From Rana temporaria (lineage: Eukaryota; Chordata; Amphibia; Anura; Ranidae): a stretch of 64,000 bases of DNA. The DNA lies in contig NC_053499.1 of NCBI RefSeq assembly GCF_905171775.1, positions 91,305,512 to 91,369,511 on the forward strand, read 5' to 3'. Numbering within the stretch: position 1 is the stretch's first letter; each line of letters opens with the position of its first letter. The translations under genes and the position numbers were made by a program. Under the pieces are notes generated by a model. That model was not told the DNA's origin. It was given only the letters and a program-made list of their open reading frames with translations, and searched no databases. Of this stretch, positions 10,372 through 21,110 are shown in pieces.

Positions 10372-11529
10372 CATAAGTGAAATAAAAATAAATTGATAAA
10401 ACGTCCTTTGTAAATGAAACCAGAAAATAAATGATATTGAAACATGGATGAATAAACAAACTATGAAAAAAATGTGTCAATAAAGTCCCAAATTGATGTG
10501 ATCCAAATTACACAAACACTGATATCTTGAATGGTTCCACCACCAAAAGTGAAAGCACCATAGGGAATACACGCTTACCACAAGGCAAGCAAAATGAGCT
10601 TGTGGCTGTAAACCCCAGCCCGGGCCTTTTATCCAGGAACACACCGTGCAGCAGCTTCAAGTATTTGACTTCAGTGGATGGTTGGGTACTTGCACAGGTT
10701 CAGATATCATAGAGGGTGATCGGTGTTACCGGGAATGAAAAAAGGCTCACCATAGTGTCAATCCATTAAACAGTGGGGATTTATTATGGTAAAAACACTT
10801 ACATAAAATCAGGAATAAAGCAGCAAATGGTTGTAATTGCCGACTATGCGAGTGCCCATCCGCTCTGACTTGGAACACGATGACGTCAGCACGTCCACTC
10901 CTCCCGCACGTTTCGTCACAAAATGACGTCATCTGGGGCACGGGTGATGCACTGAAACCACCTTAACCAAGCCTTGGTCTGAGTCAAAGCCATAAGCCCA
11001 GACACAGAACCCTGAAAAGCCCGTTTGGCTCTAAAAGAGCTACAAATGGATAAAAGACCATCAAAGGACGGTATTAAAATTAGGTATAAAATATAGAGGT
11101 AGAGAACAATACATATAAAAGTGCAAATATCTGTACTGGATATCTAAACAATATAAGAAGATATAAAAAATAGAAAATATGTATCATAAGTGGATCTAGG
11201 TGACATCATCTATTAGAAAAAAAATATGGGAAAAACAGCAAGTATTTCCCATAAGACACGGGTACACAATTATTTCTGACCATGTATAAAAATTGGGCAT
11301 AAATTGTATAAGTATGGTTAGTATGTGTATAAACATACTCTAACCACAAACATTTTTTTATAGTATATATTCCAGATATGTCAAATATAAATTAGAAACA
11401 TCTAGATCCATAGAGGACAAATTGATGTGTGACCAACAACTCAATTTATGAGAAAGGGTAGAGAAAAAAGAAGCGCCACCTAAGTGCAGAATTAAAAGAT
11501 TATTTTAATGACACAAATATCAATCACAC
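10372..11529. other. Repeat-like noncoding DNA, no gene seen
   Basis: AT-rich sequence with a middle part (about 10840-10950) holding several 'tgacgtca'-like blocks and 'cacgtttcgtcac'. It has no open frame with recognisable protein similarity. It looks like a decayed interspersed repeat, but I cannot name the family. Confidence 0.4.
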
Positions 11530-11533
11530 TTAA

Positions 11534-11990
11534 GGCCCTTTCACACGGGGCGAATCAGTAATGATCCGCCCTGTGAACCTCCGCTTGCTCGGCAGGGATC
11601 GCTCCGTTGATCCCCGTTGAGCTGGCGGATGACAGGGAGGTCCCTGCACACTGTGCAGGGCCCGCCCTGTATTTTCTCCACTCTCCCTTATGGGGGGAAT
11701 CGGATGAACACGGACCGTCTTTCCATGTTCACCAGATCTGATCCGCAGACAGAAGGAAAAATAGGGTTTTCCTCCGTCTGCAGAATCGGAGGAATGCGGA
11801 AGCGGATGAGATCGGATGTCAGCGGATGTTCATCCGCTGACACCCGCGATCTTATAGGGACCAATGTATGTCCCTTTTTTATCCACACATGGATGGATGA
11901 AAAAGCGGACAGGAAGCAAAAGGAATGCTCATCTGTAAAAATCCTGTAGTCTTCGTCCCGGGTCCATGGGCTGCACACATGAAGATGCAG
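11534..11990. mobile_element. MITE fragment, TTAA-type end (left end only)
   Basis: TTAA at 11530-11533 is followed by GGCCCTTTCACACGGGG, close to the end of the complete palindromic MITE at 51137 (GGGTCCTTTCACA). The GC-rich interior with 'cggatg' and 'ccgct' blocks also resembles that copy. I cannot find the matching right end, so this copy looks truncated. Confidence 0.55.
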
Positions 11991-12024
11991 AGTCTGTTTT
12001 CATAAGGCTTGTCCTGTGGCCATC

Positions 12025-12070
12025 AGGATGAGGCCAGGATGAGGATGAGGATGAGGATGAGGATGAGGCC
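12025..12070. repeat. GGATGA hexanucleotide microsatellite
   Basis: Five to six tandem 'ggatga' units, slightly interrupted, at the edge of the MITE fragment. Confidence 0.85.
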
Positions 12071-12239
12071 TGGTCCAGCATGGAACGCACGTGACGACAT
12101 GGGTCATGTGACTACTTCTGGGGCTACACTGCTCCTTCTATTGGCCTGATTGGAAACTGAAAGGACTGGTGCTTTTAAGCCTGTGCTGGCACTGTGTGAC
12201 TAGGGGTCCATAGTTGCCAACATTTGAAAAAAATGTCCA

Positions 12240-12400
12240 GGGACACTTTGCAGCACAGCTATTAAGCGCCCGAACCAAGTCGCGAACATGCCGCCGCGCT
12301 CGCGACCAATGGCTCTGCATCTTAAAGGGGACATACCTGGACGCCCATGTACGCAGCCGTGCCATTCTGTCGCCGTACATCGTCGTGCGGAGGTTGGCAA
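12240..12400. mobile_element. Fragment of the CCACTTAAG/TTAA repeat family
   Basis: The segment 'gtgccattctgtcgccgtac' near 12360 closely matches the right-terminal region of the complete elements at 55055-56570 and 60953-63166 ('gtgccattctgccgacgtaa' near 63121). Both ends are missing. It abuts a 'ttgccaac...tgtccagggacac' motif also seen near 58640, probably a separate repeat. Confidence 0.45.
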
Positions 12401-12419
12401 GCCGCTACACAACTCTACA

Positions 12420-12945
12420 CTTCCTTTATACAATTCTACAAATATACTTATAAGTGCAATTGTAAAACCTATAAAATAATATCCAGTGCAAATCAACCAA
12501 TGCATTGCAATATAGTAGTGATGGTGTCACCCCCACTGCAAAAATATTTAGAGAAATTGCAGAGCTTCAATGTGCAAATAATTGTGAAACCCCCTACATA
12601 CAATATTAATAACAGTGATGCAAATCAACACGTGTATTAGGACATAGTAGTGATGGTGTCACCCTCTCTGCAGAAGGTAGGACTTATTGCAGAGCTGCAA
12701 TGTGCAAAATCATAATAAAATGTACAATTGATGTACATATTTTATTAGGATTATATATAGGGGGTTTCACCACTATTTGCACATTGCAGCTCTGCAATGT
12801 TTTCTACCATTTGCAGAGGGGGTGACACCATCACTACTATATTGCAATACATTGATTGATTTGCACTGGATATTCATTTATAGGTTTTACCATTACACTT
12901 ATAAGTCCATTTGTACAATTTTATAGATGAAGTGTTGAGCAGTGC
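12420..12945. repeat. Foldback repeat
   Basis: The left arm around 12424-12540 ('cctataaaataatatccag', 'tagtgatggtgtcacccc') is mirrored by 12805-12925 ('ggggtgacaccatcacta', 'ctggatattcatttatagg'). The left half also contains a second partial copy (12640-12710) of the 'gatggtgtcacc...ctgca' block. Pairing would give a long imperfect hairpin. The family is unknown. Confidence 0.65.
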
Positions 12946-13169
12946 TGCATTTTTTTGCTTTTTATTGATTCGTGTTAGATGAGGGAACTAGCTGACAAGA
13001 TTCTCTTATTGCTTTTGAGTTTTTTTGGGGGGTTGTATGGTTGTTTTACTTGATTTGTTATTTCCTCTGTATACTGGTAACCACTGGCCCAGCATATTGG
13101 TGGTCAGTGTGTCCCCTCTGTATGCTGGTGGTCAGTGTGCCCCATGTATGCTGGTGCTACGTGCAGGAG

Positions 13170-13440
13170 GATTCTACGTGCAGGGTCCAGGAGGATGCTA
13201 TGTGCAGAGTGCAGGATTCAGGGGGATGCTATGCACAGAGTGCAAGGCTCAGGTGCCTGCTATGCACAGAGTGCAAGGCTCAGGCGCATGCTATGCACAG
13301 AGTGCAAGGCTCAGGCGCATGCTATGCACAGAGTGCAGGACTCAGGAGTGCGTTGTACAGAGTGCAGGACTCAGGAGTGCGTTGTACAGAGTGCAGGGCT
13401 CAGGAGTGCATTGTACAGAGTGCAAGGTTCAGGAATTAGT
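13170..13440. repeat. Minisatellite, about 30-31 bp unit, about 9 copies
   Basis: Units of the form 'gagtgcaggactcaggagtgcgttgtaca' are repeated, with two variants: 'atgctatgcacaga' upstream and 'gcgttgtacaga' downstream. Open frames across it arise only because the unit lacks stops. Confidence 0.85.
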
Positions 13441-13449
13441 TAAACTGCA

Positions 13450-13962
13450 AAGATCCCAATTAATTAAACATAGCACACTTATCTTCTATAATCTTGATTA
13501 CCAGCATACAGGAGCCGAGGCAAGAATGGCAGCATCAGATGGATCCCCCACAGAAAATATTGCAGCAATATTTTGCTAAAAATACATTAAATGCATTATT
13601 AGCTGACACAAACACAATTTAACTTACAACATTTCTGTTACCCAAGGATTAATGATTATTCAGCCTAGATTCGCATTGAAGCGATTTGGCTGTACCAGTC
13701 CTAAAAGTAGTTTCTTTACTTTTGCCGACTTCGGGGTGCAATTTCCATAGACATCTGTCTATGGAAATGTCACAGATGTCTCTGAAATGGCCTCTGAAGT
13801 TGGGACTGACCTATGGGAGTGAAATCGTGTGAGTTCAGCTGAACGTGCACAATTTAATTCCTCCTGTCAGTGTGAACCTGGGCTCAATATCCATTGAAAA
13901 ACTGTTTTAAAAATTCTGAAAAAATAAACAAATAAAAAATAGAAATCTAGTGAAATGATTAA
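13450..13962. other. Noncoding, possible MITE remnant
   Basis: I see no gene. The part near 13665-13880, with 'attcgcattgaagcgattt' and 'cagtgtgaacctgggct', resembles half of the GGCTGGGT-type MITE that follows. 'agacatctgtctatggaaat' near 13750 is a short palindromic block. Confidence 0.35.
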
Positions 13963-14357
13963 GGCTGGGTATACACTGGTGTGATGTGAGAAAGCCTGCG
14001 AATCCTGTGCAGGTTCCCGAATCGCACCAGACAGTTCACACTGACATCTGCGAACCGCTGCGAGTGTCAATAGAAAGCCAATGACACCCCCAGATCGGTT
14101 CTCAGATTGCTGTGTAAACTGTAAAATGGTGCAGGAATCAGATTGCATGGGTGTTTACACCCAGAAGTGTCACACCCATGAGATCTGATTTCAGTGAGGA
14201 CCAAAAAAAAGAGCCCTGCACCATTCTGGTGTAAATGCGATTTCAGGCATACAGTTTGAATGGCTGAATTTGCATCGCACAGACATTGCATATGATGTGC
14301 ACAGCAATGCGATGCAAATCACATGCGATGTCTGATCGCACACGTGTGAGCCCAGCG
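13963..14357. mobile_element. MITE with GGCTGGGT...CCCAGC ends
   Basis: The left end 'ggctgggtatacactggtg' and right end 'cacacgtgtgagcccagc' are imperfect inverted repeats, and the interior is rich in 'gcgat/atcgc' palindromes. This matches a common frog MITE form as I recall it. No clear target duplication is visible, so the superfamily is undecided. Confidence 0.55.
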
Positions 14358-14795
14358 AGGAGGTTATTATAGGTGAGGGAATAGGACTGATCTGGAGTTA
14401 TGAATACAAATGGACTATTGCTCAGATTCCTTTAATGACAGATTTAAAGAGTCACTAAAGGAAAAAATTTTATTGGTTTAAAATATAGTCTTCACACATA
14501 TGTGAACGAAAAACGTCATAATTATTGTTTAAAATCTTGCTGTACCTGTTTAAAAGGACATTCATTGTATCTTCCGTCCGTCCTGAGTTTTCTTTCTCCT
14601 GACATGCTGGTTTTGCGGTGCGCGTTCTTGTTCTAAACATCACCGCCTAATGGGAACTACAGTTCCCATTAGGCTTAGCGGTTCGCGCATGTGCAGAAGC
14701 GATTTTTTAGTTTCCAAGTGTGGATGAGAACGAGCAAAGTTCTCATGCACACTTTAGCAGCACTCCGCCCAAACCACCCCCAGTATACACCCCTT

Positions 14796-14901
14796 CCCGC
14801 CCCTCTGCCTATACACATTCGATTCTCCTCCCTCCTCCCACACATATTCCCGCCCCTCTGCCTATACACATTCGATTCTCCTCCCTCCTCCCACACATAT
14901 T
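14796..14901. repeat. 53-bp tandem duplication
   Basis: Two head-to-tail copies beginning 'cccgcccctctgcctataca' at 14796 and 14849; a third begins at 14902 and fades. Pyrimidine-rich. Confidence 0.85.
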
Positions 14902-14992
14902 CCCGCCTCCTCCAGCCCACTAACCTTCGTCCAAGTTTACAGAATGGTGTCTGTGTTACATGCAGGTGATCCAGCTCTTTTATGTGCTGCAT

Positions 14993-16462
14993 AACAATAC
15001 CAGTCTGCCTGGCTGTCATTACCCACAAACAATACCAGTCTGCCTGTCATTACCCACAAACAATACCAGTCTGCCTGGCTGTCATTACCCACAAACAATA
15101 CCAGTCTGTCTGGCTGTCATTACCCACAAACAATACCAGTCTGTCTGGCTGTCACTACTAACAATACCAGTCTGCCTGGCTGTCATTACCAACAATACCA
15201 GTCTGCCTGGCTGTCACTGCGAACAATACCAATCTGCCTGGCTGTCATTACCAAAAATACCAGTCTGCCTGGCTGTCACTACGAACAATACCAATCTGCC
15301 TGGCTGTCATTACCAACAATACCAGTCTGCCTGGCTGTCACTGCTAACAATACCAGTCTGCCTGGCTGTCATTACCAAAAATACCAGTCTGCCTGGCTGT
15401 CACTGCTAACAATACCAGTCTGCCTGGCTGTCATTACCAACAATACCAGTCTGCCTGGCTGTCACTGCGAACAATACCAATCTGCCTGGCTGTCATTACC
15501 AAAAATACCAGTCTGCCTGGCTGTCACTACGAACAATACCAATCTGCCTGGCTGTCATTACCAAAAATACCAGTCTGCCTGGCTGTCACTACGAACAATA
15601 CCAATCTGCCTGGCTGTCATTACCAACAATACCAGTCTGCCTGGCTGTCACTACTAACAATACCAGTCTGCCTGGCTGTCATTACCAACAATACCAGTCT
15701 GCCTGGCTGTCACTGCGAACAATACCAATCTGCCTGGCTGTCATTACCAAAAATACCAGTCTGCCTGGCTGTCACTGCGAACAATACTAGTCTGCCTGGC
15801 TGTCATTACCAACAATACCAGTCTGCCTGGCTGTCACTGCGAACAATACCAATCTGCCTGGCTGTCATTACCAAAAATACCAGTCTGCCTGGCTGTCACT
15901 GCGAACAATACCAATCTGCCTGGCTGTCATTACCAACAATACCAGTCTGCCTGGCTGTCACTGCGAACAATACCAATCTGCCTGGCTGTCATTACCAAAA
16001 ATACCAGTCTGCCTGGCTGTCACTGCGAACAATACCAATCTGCCTTGCTGTCATTACCAACAATACCAGTCTGCCTGGCTGTCACTGCGAACAATACCAA
16101 TCTGCCTGGCTGTCATTACCAAAAATACCAGTCTGCCTGGCTGTCACTGCGAACAATACCAATCTGCCTGGCTGTCATTACCAACAATACCAGTCTGCCT
16201 GGCTGTCACTGCGAACAATACCAATCTGCCTGGCTGTCATTACCAAAAATACCAGTCTGCCTGGCTGTCACTGCGAACAATACCAATCTGCCTGGCTGTC
16301 ATTACCAAAAATACCAGTCTGCCTGGCTGTCACTACTAACAATACCAATCTGCCTGGCTGTCATTACCAACAATACCAGTCTGCCTGGCTGTCACTACTA
16401 ACAATACCAGTCTGCCTGGCTGTCATTACCAACAATACCAGTCTGCCTGGCTGTCACTACCA
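14993..16462. repeat. 31-bp minisatellite, about 47 copies
   Basis: The unit contains 'accagtctgcctggctgtca' followed by a variable 'ttaccaacaat' or 'ctgcgaacaat'. Variants alternate (ttaccaaaaat/ctgcgaacaat) over much of 15200-16340, giving a 62-bp higher-order dimer. The first copies (14993-15150) are longer, with 'acccacaaacaat'. It adjoins the next array without spacer, and the last unit runs into 'ctaccaagtccgcagtc'. Confidence 0.95.
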
Positions 16463-19400
16463 AGTCCGCAGTCTCTGTCCTCCACCTCCTGTACCAAGTC
16501 CGCTGTCCCTGTCCTCCACCTCCTGTACCATGTCCGCTGTCTCTGTCCTCCACCTCCTGTACCATGTCCGCTGTCTCTGTCCTCCACCTCCTGTACCAAG
16601 TCCGCTGTCTCTGTCCTCCACCTCCTGTACCATGTCCGCTGTCTCTGTCCTCCACCTCCTGTACCATGTCCGCTGTCTCTGTCCTCCACCTCCAGTACCA
16701 TGTCCGCTGTCTCTGTCCTCCACCTCCTGTACCATGTCCGCTGTCTCTGTCCTCCACCTCCTGTACCAAGTCCGCTGTCTCTGTCCTCCACCTCCTGTAC
16801 CATGTCCGCTGTCTCTGTCCTCCACCTCCTGTACCATGTCCGCTGTCTCTGTCCTCCACCTCCTGTACCATGTCCGCTGTCCCTGTCCTCCACCTCCTTA
16901 TCATGTCCGCTGTCCCTGTCCTCCACCTCCTGTATCATGTCCGCTGTCTCTGTCCTCCACCTCCAGTACCATGTCCGCAGTCTCTGTCCTCCACCTCCTG
17001 TACCATGTCCGCAGTCTCTGTCCTCCACCTCCTGTACAATGTCCGCTGTCTCTGTCCTCCACCTCCTGTACCATGTCCGCTGTCTCTGTCCTCCACCTCC
17101 TGTATCATGTCCGCTGTCTCTGTCCTCCACCTCCAGTTCCAAGTCCGCTGTCTCTGTCCTCCACCTCCAGTACCAAGTCCGCTGTCTCTGTCCTCCACCT
17201 CCTGTACCATGTCCGCTGTCTCTGTCCTCCACCTCCTGTACCATGTCCGCTGTCTCTGTCCTCCACCTCCTGTACCATGTCCGCTGTCCCTGTCCTCCAC
17301 CTCCTTATCATGTCCGCTGTCCCTGTCCTCCACCTCCTGTACCATGTCCGCTGTCTCTGTCCTCCACCTCCTGTATCATGTCCGCTGTCTCTGTCCTCCA
17401 CCTCCAGTACCATGTCCGCAGTCTCTGTCCTCCACCTCCTGTACCATGTCCGCTGTCTCTGTCCTCCACCTCCTGTACCATGTCCGCTGTCTCTGTCCTC
17501 CACCTCCTGTATCATGTCCGCTGTCCCTGTCCTCCACCTCCAGTACCATGTCCGCTGTCTCTGTCCTCCACCTCCTGTACCATGTCCGCTGTCTCTGTCC
17601 TCCACCTCCAGTACCATGTCCGCAGTCTCTGTCCTCCACCTCCTGTACCATGTCCGCTGTCTCTGTCCTCCACCTCCTGTACCATGTCCGCTGTCTCTGT
17701 CCTCCACCTCCTGTACCATGTCCGCTGTCTCTGTCCTCCACCTCCTGTATCATGTCCGCTGTCTCTGTCCTCCACCTCCTGTATCATGTCCGCAGTCTCT
17801 GTCCTCCACCTCCTGTACAATGTCCGCTGTCTCTGTCCTCCACCTCCTGTACCATGTCCGCTGTCTCTGTCCTCCACCTCCTGTATCATGTCCGCTGTCT
17901 CTGTCCTCCACCTCCAGTACCAAGTCCGCTGTCTCTGTCCTCCACCTCCAGTACCAAGTCCGCTGTCTCTGTCCTCCACCTCCTGTACCATGTCCGCTGT
18001 CTCTGTCCTCCACCTCCTGTACCATGTCCGCTGTCTCTGTCCTCCACCTCCTGTACCATGTCCGCTGTCCCTGTCCTCCCCCTCCTTATCATGTCCGCTG
18101 TCCCTGTCCTCCACCTCCTGTACCATGTCCGCTGTCTCTGTCCTCCACCTCCTGTATCATGTCCGCTGTCTCTGTCCTCCACCTCCAGTACCATGTCCGC
18201 AGTCTCTGTCCTCCACCTCCTGTACCATGTCCGCTGTCTCTGTCCTCCACCTCCTGTACCATGTCCGCTGTCTCTGTCCTCCACCTCCTGTACCATGTCC
18301 GCTGTCTCTGTCCTCCACCTCCTGTATCATGTCCGCTGTCTCTGTCCTCCACCTCCTGTATCATGTCCGCAGTCTCTGTCCTCCACCTCCTGTACCATGT
18401 CCGCTGTCTCTGTCCTCCACCTCCTGTACCATGTCCGCTGTCTCTGTCCTCCACCTCCTGTATCATGTCCGCTGTCTCTGTCCTCCACCTCCTGTACCAA
18501 GTCCGCTGTCTCTGTCCTCCACCTCCAGTACCAAGTCCGCTGTCTCTGTCCTCCACCTCCTGTACCATGTCCGCTGTCTCTGTCCTCCACCTCCTGTACC
18601 ATGTCCGCTGTCTCTGTCCTCCACCTCCTGTACCATGTCCGCTGTCCCTGTCCTCCACCTCCTTATCATGTCCGCTGTCCCTGTCCTCCACCTCCTGTAC
18701 CATGTCCGCTGTCTCTGTCCTCCACCTCCTGTATCATGTCCGCTGTCTCTGTCCTCCACCTCCAGTACCATGTCCGCAGTCTCTGTCCTCCACCTCCTGT
18801 ACCATGTCCGCTGTCTCTGTCCTCCACCTCCTGTACCATGTCCGCTGTCTCTGTCCTCCACCTCCTGTATCATGTCCGCTGTCCCTGTCCTCCACCTCCA
18901 GTACCATGTCCGCTGTCTCTGTCCTCCACCTCCAGTACCATGTCCGCTGTCTCTGTCCTCCACCTCCAGTACCATGTCCGCAGTCTCTGTCCTCCACCTC
19001 CTGTACCATGTCCGCTGTCTCTGTCCTCCACCTCCTGTACCATGTCCGCTGTCTCTGTCCTCCACCTCCTGTACCATGTCCGCTGTCTCTGTCCTCCACC
19101 TCCTGTATCATGTCCGCTGTCTCTGTCCTCCACCTCCAGTACCATGTCCGCAGTCTCTGTCCTCCACCTCCTGTACCATGTCCGCTGTCTCTGTCCTCCA
19201 CCTCCTGTACCATGTCCGCTGTCTCTGTCCTCCACCTCCTGTACCATGTCCGCTGTCTCTGTCCTCCACCTCCTGTATCATGTCCGCTGTCCCTGTCCTC
19301 CACCTCCTGTACCATGTCCGCAGTCTCTGTCCTCCACCTCCAGTACCATGTCCGCTGTCTCTGTCCTCCACCTCCTGTACCATGTCCGCTGTCCCTGTCC

Positions 19401-20317
19401 TCCACCTCCTGTACCATGTCCGCTGTCTCTGTCCTCCACCTCCTGTACCATGTCCGCTGTCCCTGTCCTCCACCTCCTGTACCATGTCCGCTGTCTCTGT
19501 CCTCCACCTCCTGTACCATGTCCGCTGTCTCTGTCCTCCACCTCCTGTACCATGTCTGCTGTCTCTGTCCTCCACCTCCTGTACCAAGTCCGCTGTCTCT
19601 GTCCTCCACCTCCTGTACCATGTCCGCTGTCTCTGTCCTCCACCTCCAGTACCATGTCTGCAGTCTCTGTCCTCCACCTCCAGTACCATGTCCGCAGTCT
19701 CTGTCCTCCACCTCCAGTACCATGTCCGCTGTCTCTGTCCTCCACCTCCTGTATCATGTCCGCTGTCCCTGTCCTCCACCTCCTGTACCATGTCCGCAGT
19801 CTCTGTCCTCCACCTCCAGTACCATGTCCGCTGTCTCTGTCCTCCACCTCCTGTACCATGTTCGCTGTCCCTGTCCTCCACCTCCTGTACCATGTCCGCT
19901 GTCTCTGTCCTCCACCTCCTGTACCATGTCCGCTGTCCCTGTCCTCCACCTCCTGTACCATGTCCGCTGTCCCTGTCCTCCACCTCCAGTACCATGTCCG
20001 CTGTCTCTGTCCTCCACCTCCAGTACCATGTCCGCTGTCTCTGTCCTCCACCTCCTGTACCATGTCCGCTGTCTCTGTCCTCCACCTCCTGTACCATGTC
20101 CGCTGTCTCTGTCCTCCACCTCCTGTATCATGTCCGCTGTCTCTGTCCTCCACCTCCTGTACCATGTCCGCTGTCTCTGTCCTCCACCTCCTGTACCATG
20201 TCCGCTGTCCCTGTCCTCCACCTCCTGTACCATGTCCGCTGTCTCTGTCCTCCACCTCCTGTACCAAGTCCGCTGTCCCTGTCCTCCACCTCCTGTATCA
20301 AGTCCGCTGTCTCTGGA
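16463..20317. repeat. 34-bp G-rich/C-rich minisatellite, over 110 copies
   Basis: The unit is 34 bp with core 'ctgtctctgtcctccacctc'. It lacks stop codons in every frame, so it opens frames over 1,200 codons long on the plus strand and several hundred on the minus strand; these are not genes. Variants are 'tgtacca/agtacca', 'ctgtc/cagtc' and 'tctgtc/ccctgtc'. A rare 33-bp unit with 'ccttatcatg' occurs at 16896, 17303, 18084 and 18661, spaced 12, 23 and 17 units apart, showing segmental duplication inside the array. Each unit has GGAGGTGGAGG on the minus strand, a minimal two-tetrad quadruplex motif. Confidence 0.97.
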
Positions 20318-21110
20318 TGTAGGTCAGACTGATAAGAGCGAAAGGGATTTGATGGATGGATGTATATAGGACAGTCTGATCCGTTCATCAAATCCCTTTC
20401 GCTGTTATCAGACTGTCCTAATATCCATCCATCCATTCATCAAATCCCTTTCACACGTATTAAACTGTCCTCTATTTATCCATCCATTCATCAAATCCCT
20501 TTTGCTCTTATTGGTCTGAACTACATCCATCCATTCATCAAATCCCTTTCGTACGTATCAGTCTCCTCTATCCATCCATCCATTCATCAAATCACTCTCT
20601 CAATTCAGTCTGACCTACATCCACACGTGCGATAGAGATTTGATGAACGGATGGATGGACGTAGGTCAGACTGAATTGAGAGAGTGATTTGATGAATGGA
20701 TAGATGTAGGTCAGACTGATAAAAGCGAAAGGGATTTGATGAATGGATGGATATAGGACAGTCTTATGCGTGCGAAAGAGATTTGATGAATGGATGGATG
20801 GATATAGGACAGTTTATTACATGTGAAAGGGATTTGATGAATGGATGGATGAATGTAGAACAAACTCATAACAGCCAAAGTTATTTGATGAATGGATGGA
20901 TAAATAGAGGAGAGTTTAATACGCGCTAAAGGGATTTGATGAATGGATGGATGTAGGTCAGAATGATTAGAGCTAAAGGGATTTGATGAATGGATGGATG
21001 GATAGAGGACAGTCTGATACGTGCAAAAGTGATTTGATGCACGGATCAGACTGTCCTATATCCATCCATCCATTCATCAAATCACTTTCGCACATGTGGA
21101 TGTAGGTCAT
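20318..21110. repeat. Satellite array with inverted blocks (about 55-60 bp unit)
   Basis: Units contain 'gggatttgatgaatggatgg' plus 'cagactgata'. They run forward at 20318-20370, reversed at 20371-20630, forward at 20636-21045 and reversed at 21046-21095. The central switch near 20632 gives two arms, around 20585-20625 and 20650-20695, that pair almost perfectly. Such arrays can form cruciforms. Confidence 0.9.

Noticed and set aside
14993..20317. CRISPR-like regular repeats
   Set aside because: The 31- and 34-bp units abut head to tail with no unique spacers, and there are no cas genes; this is eukaryotic minisatellite DNA.
16530..20369. Open frames of over 1,200 codons on the plus strand and 329 codons on the minus strand
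   Set aside because: They arise because the 34-bp unit has no stop in any frame; all three plus frames and the minus frames are open together, and the translation is the same 34-residue cycle with no start context or domain.
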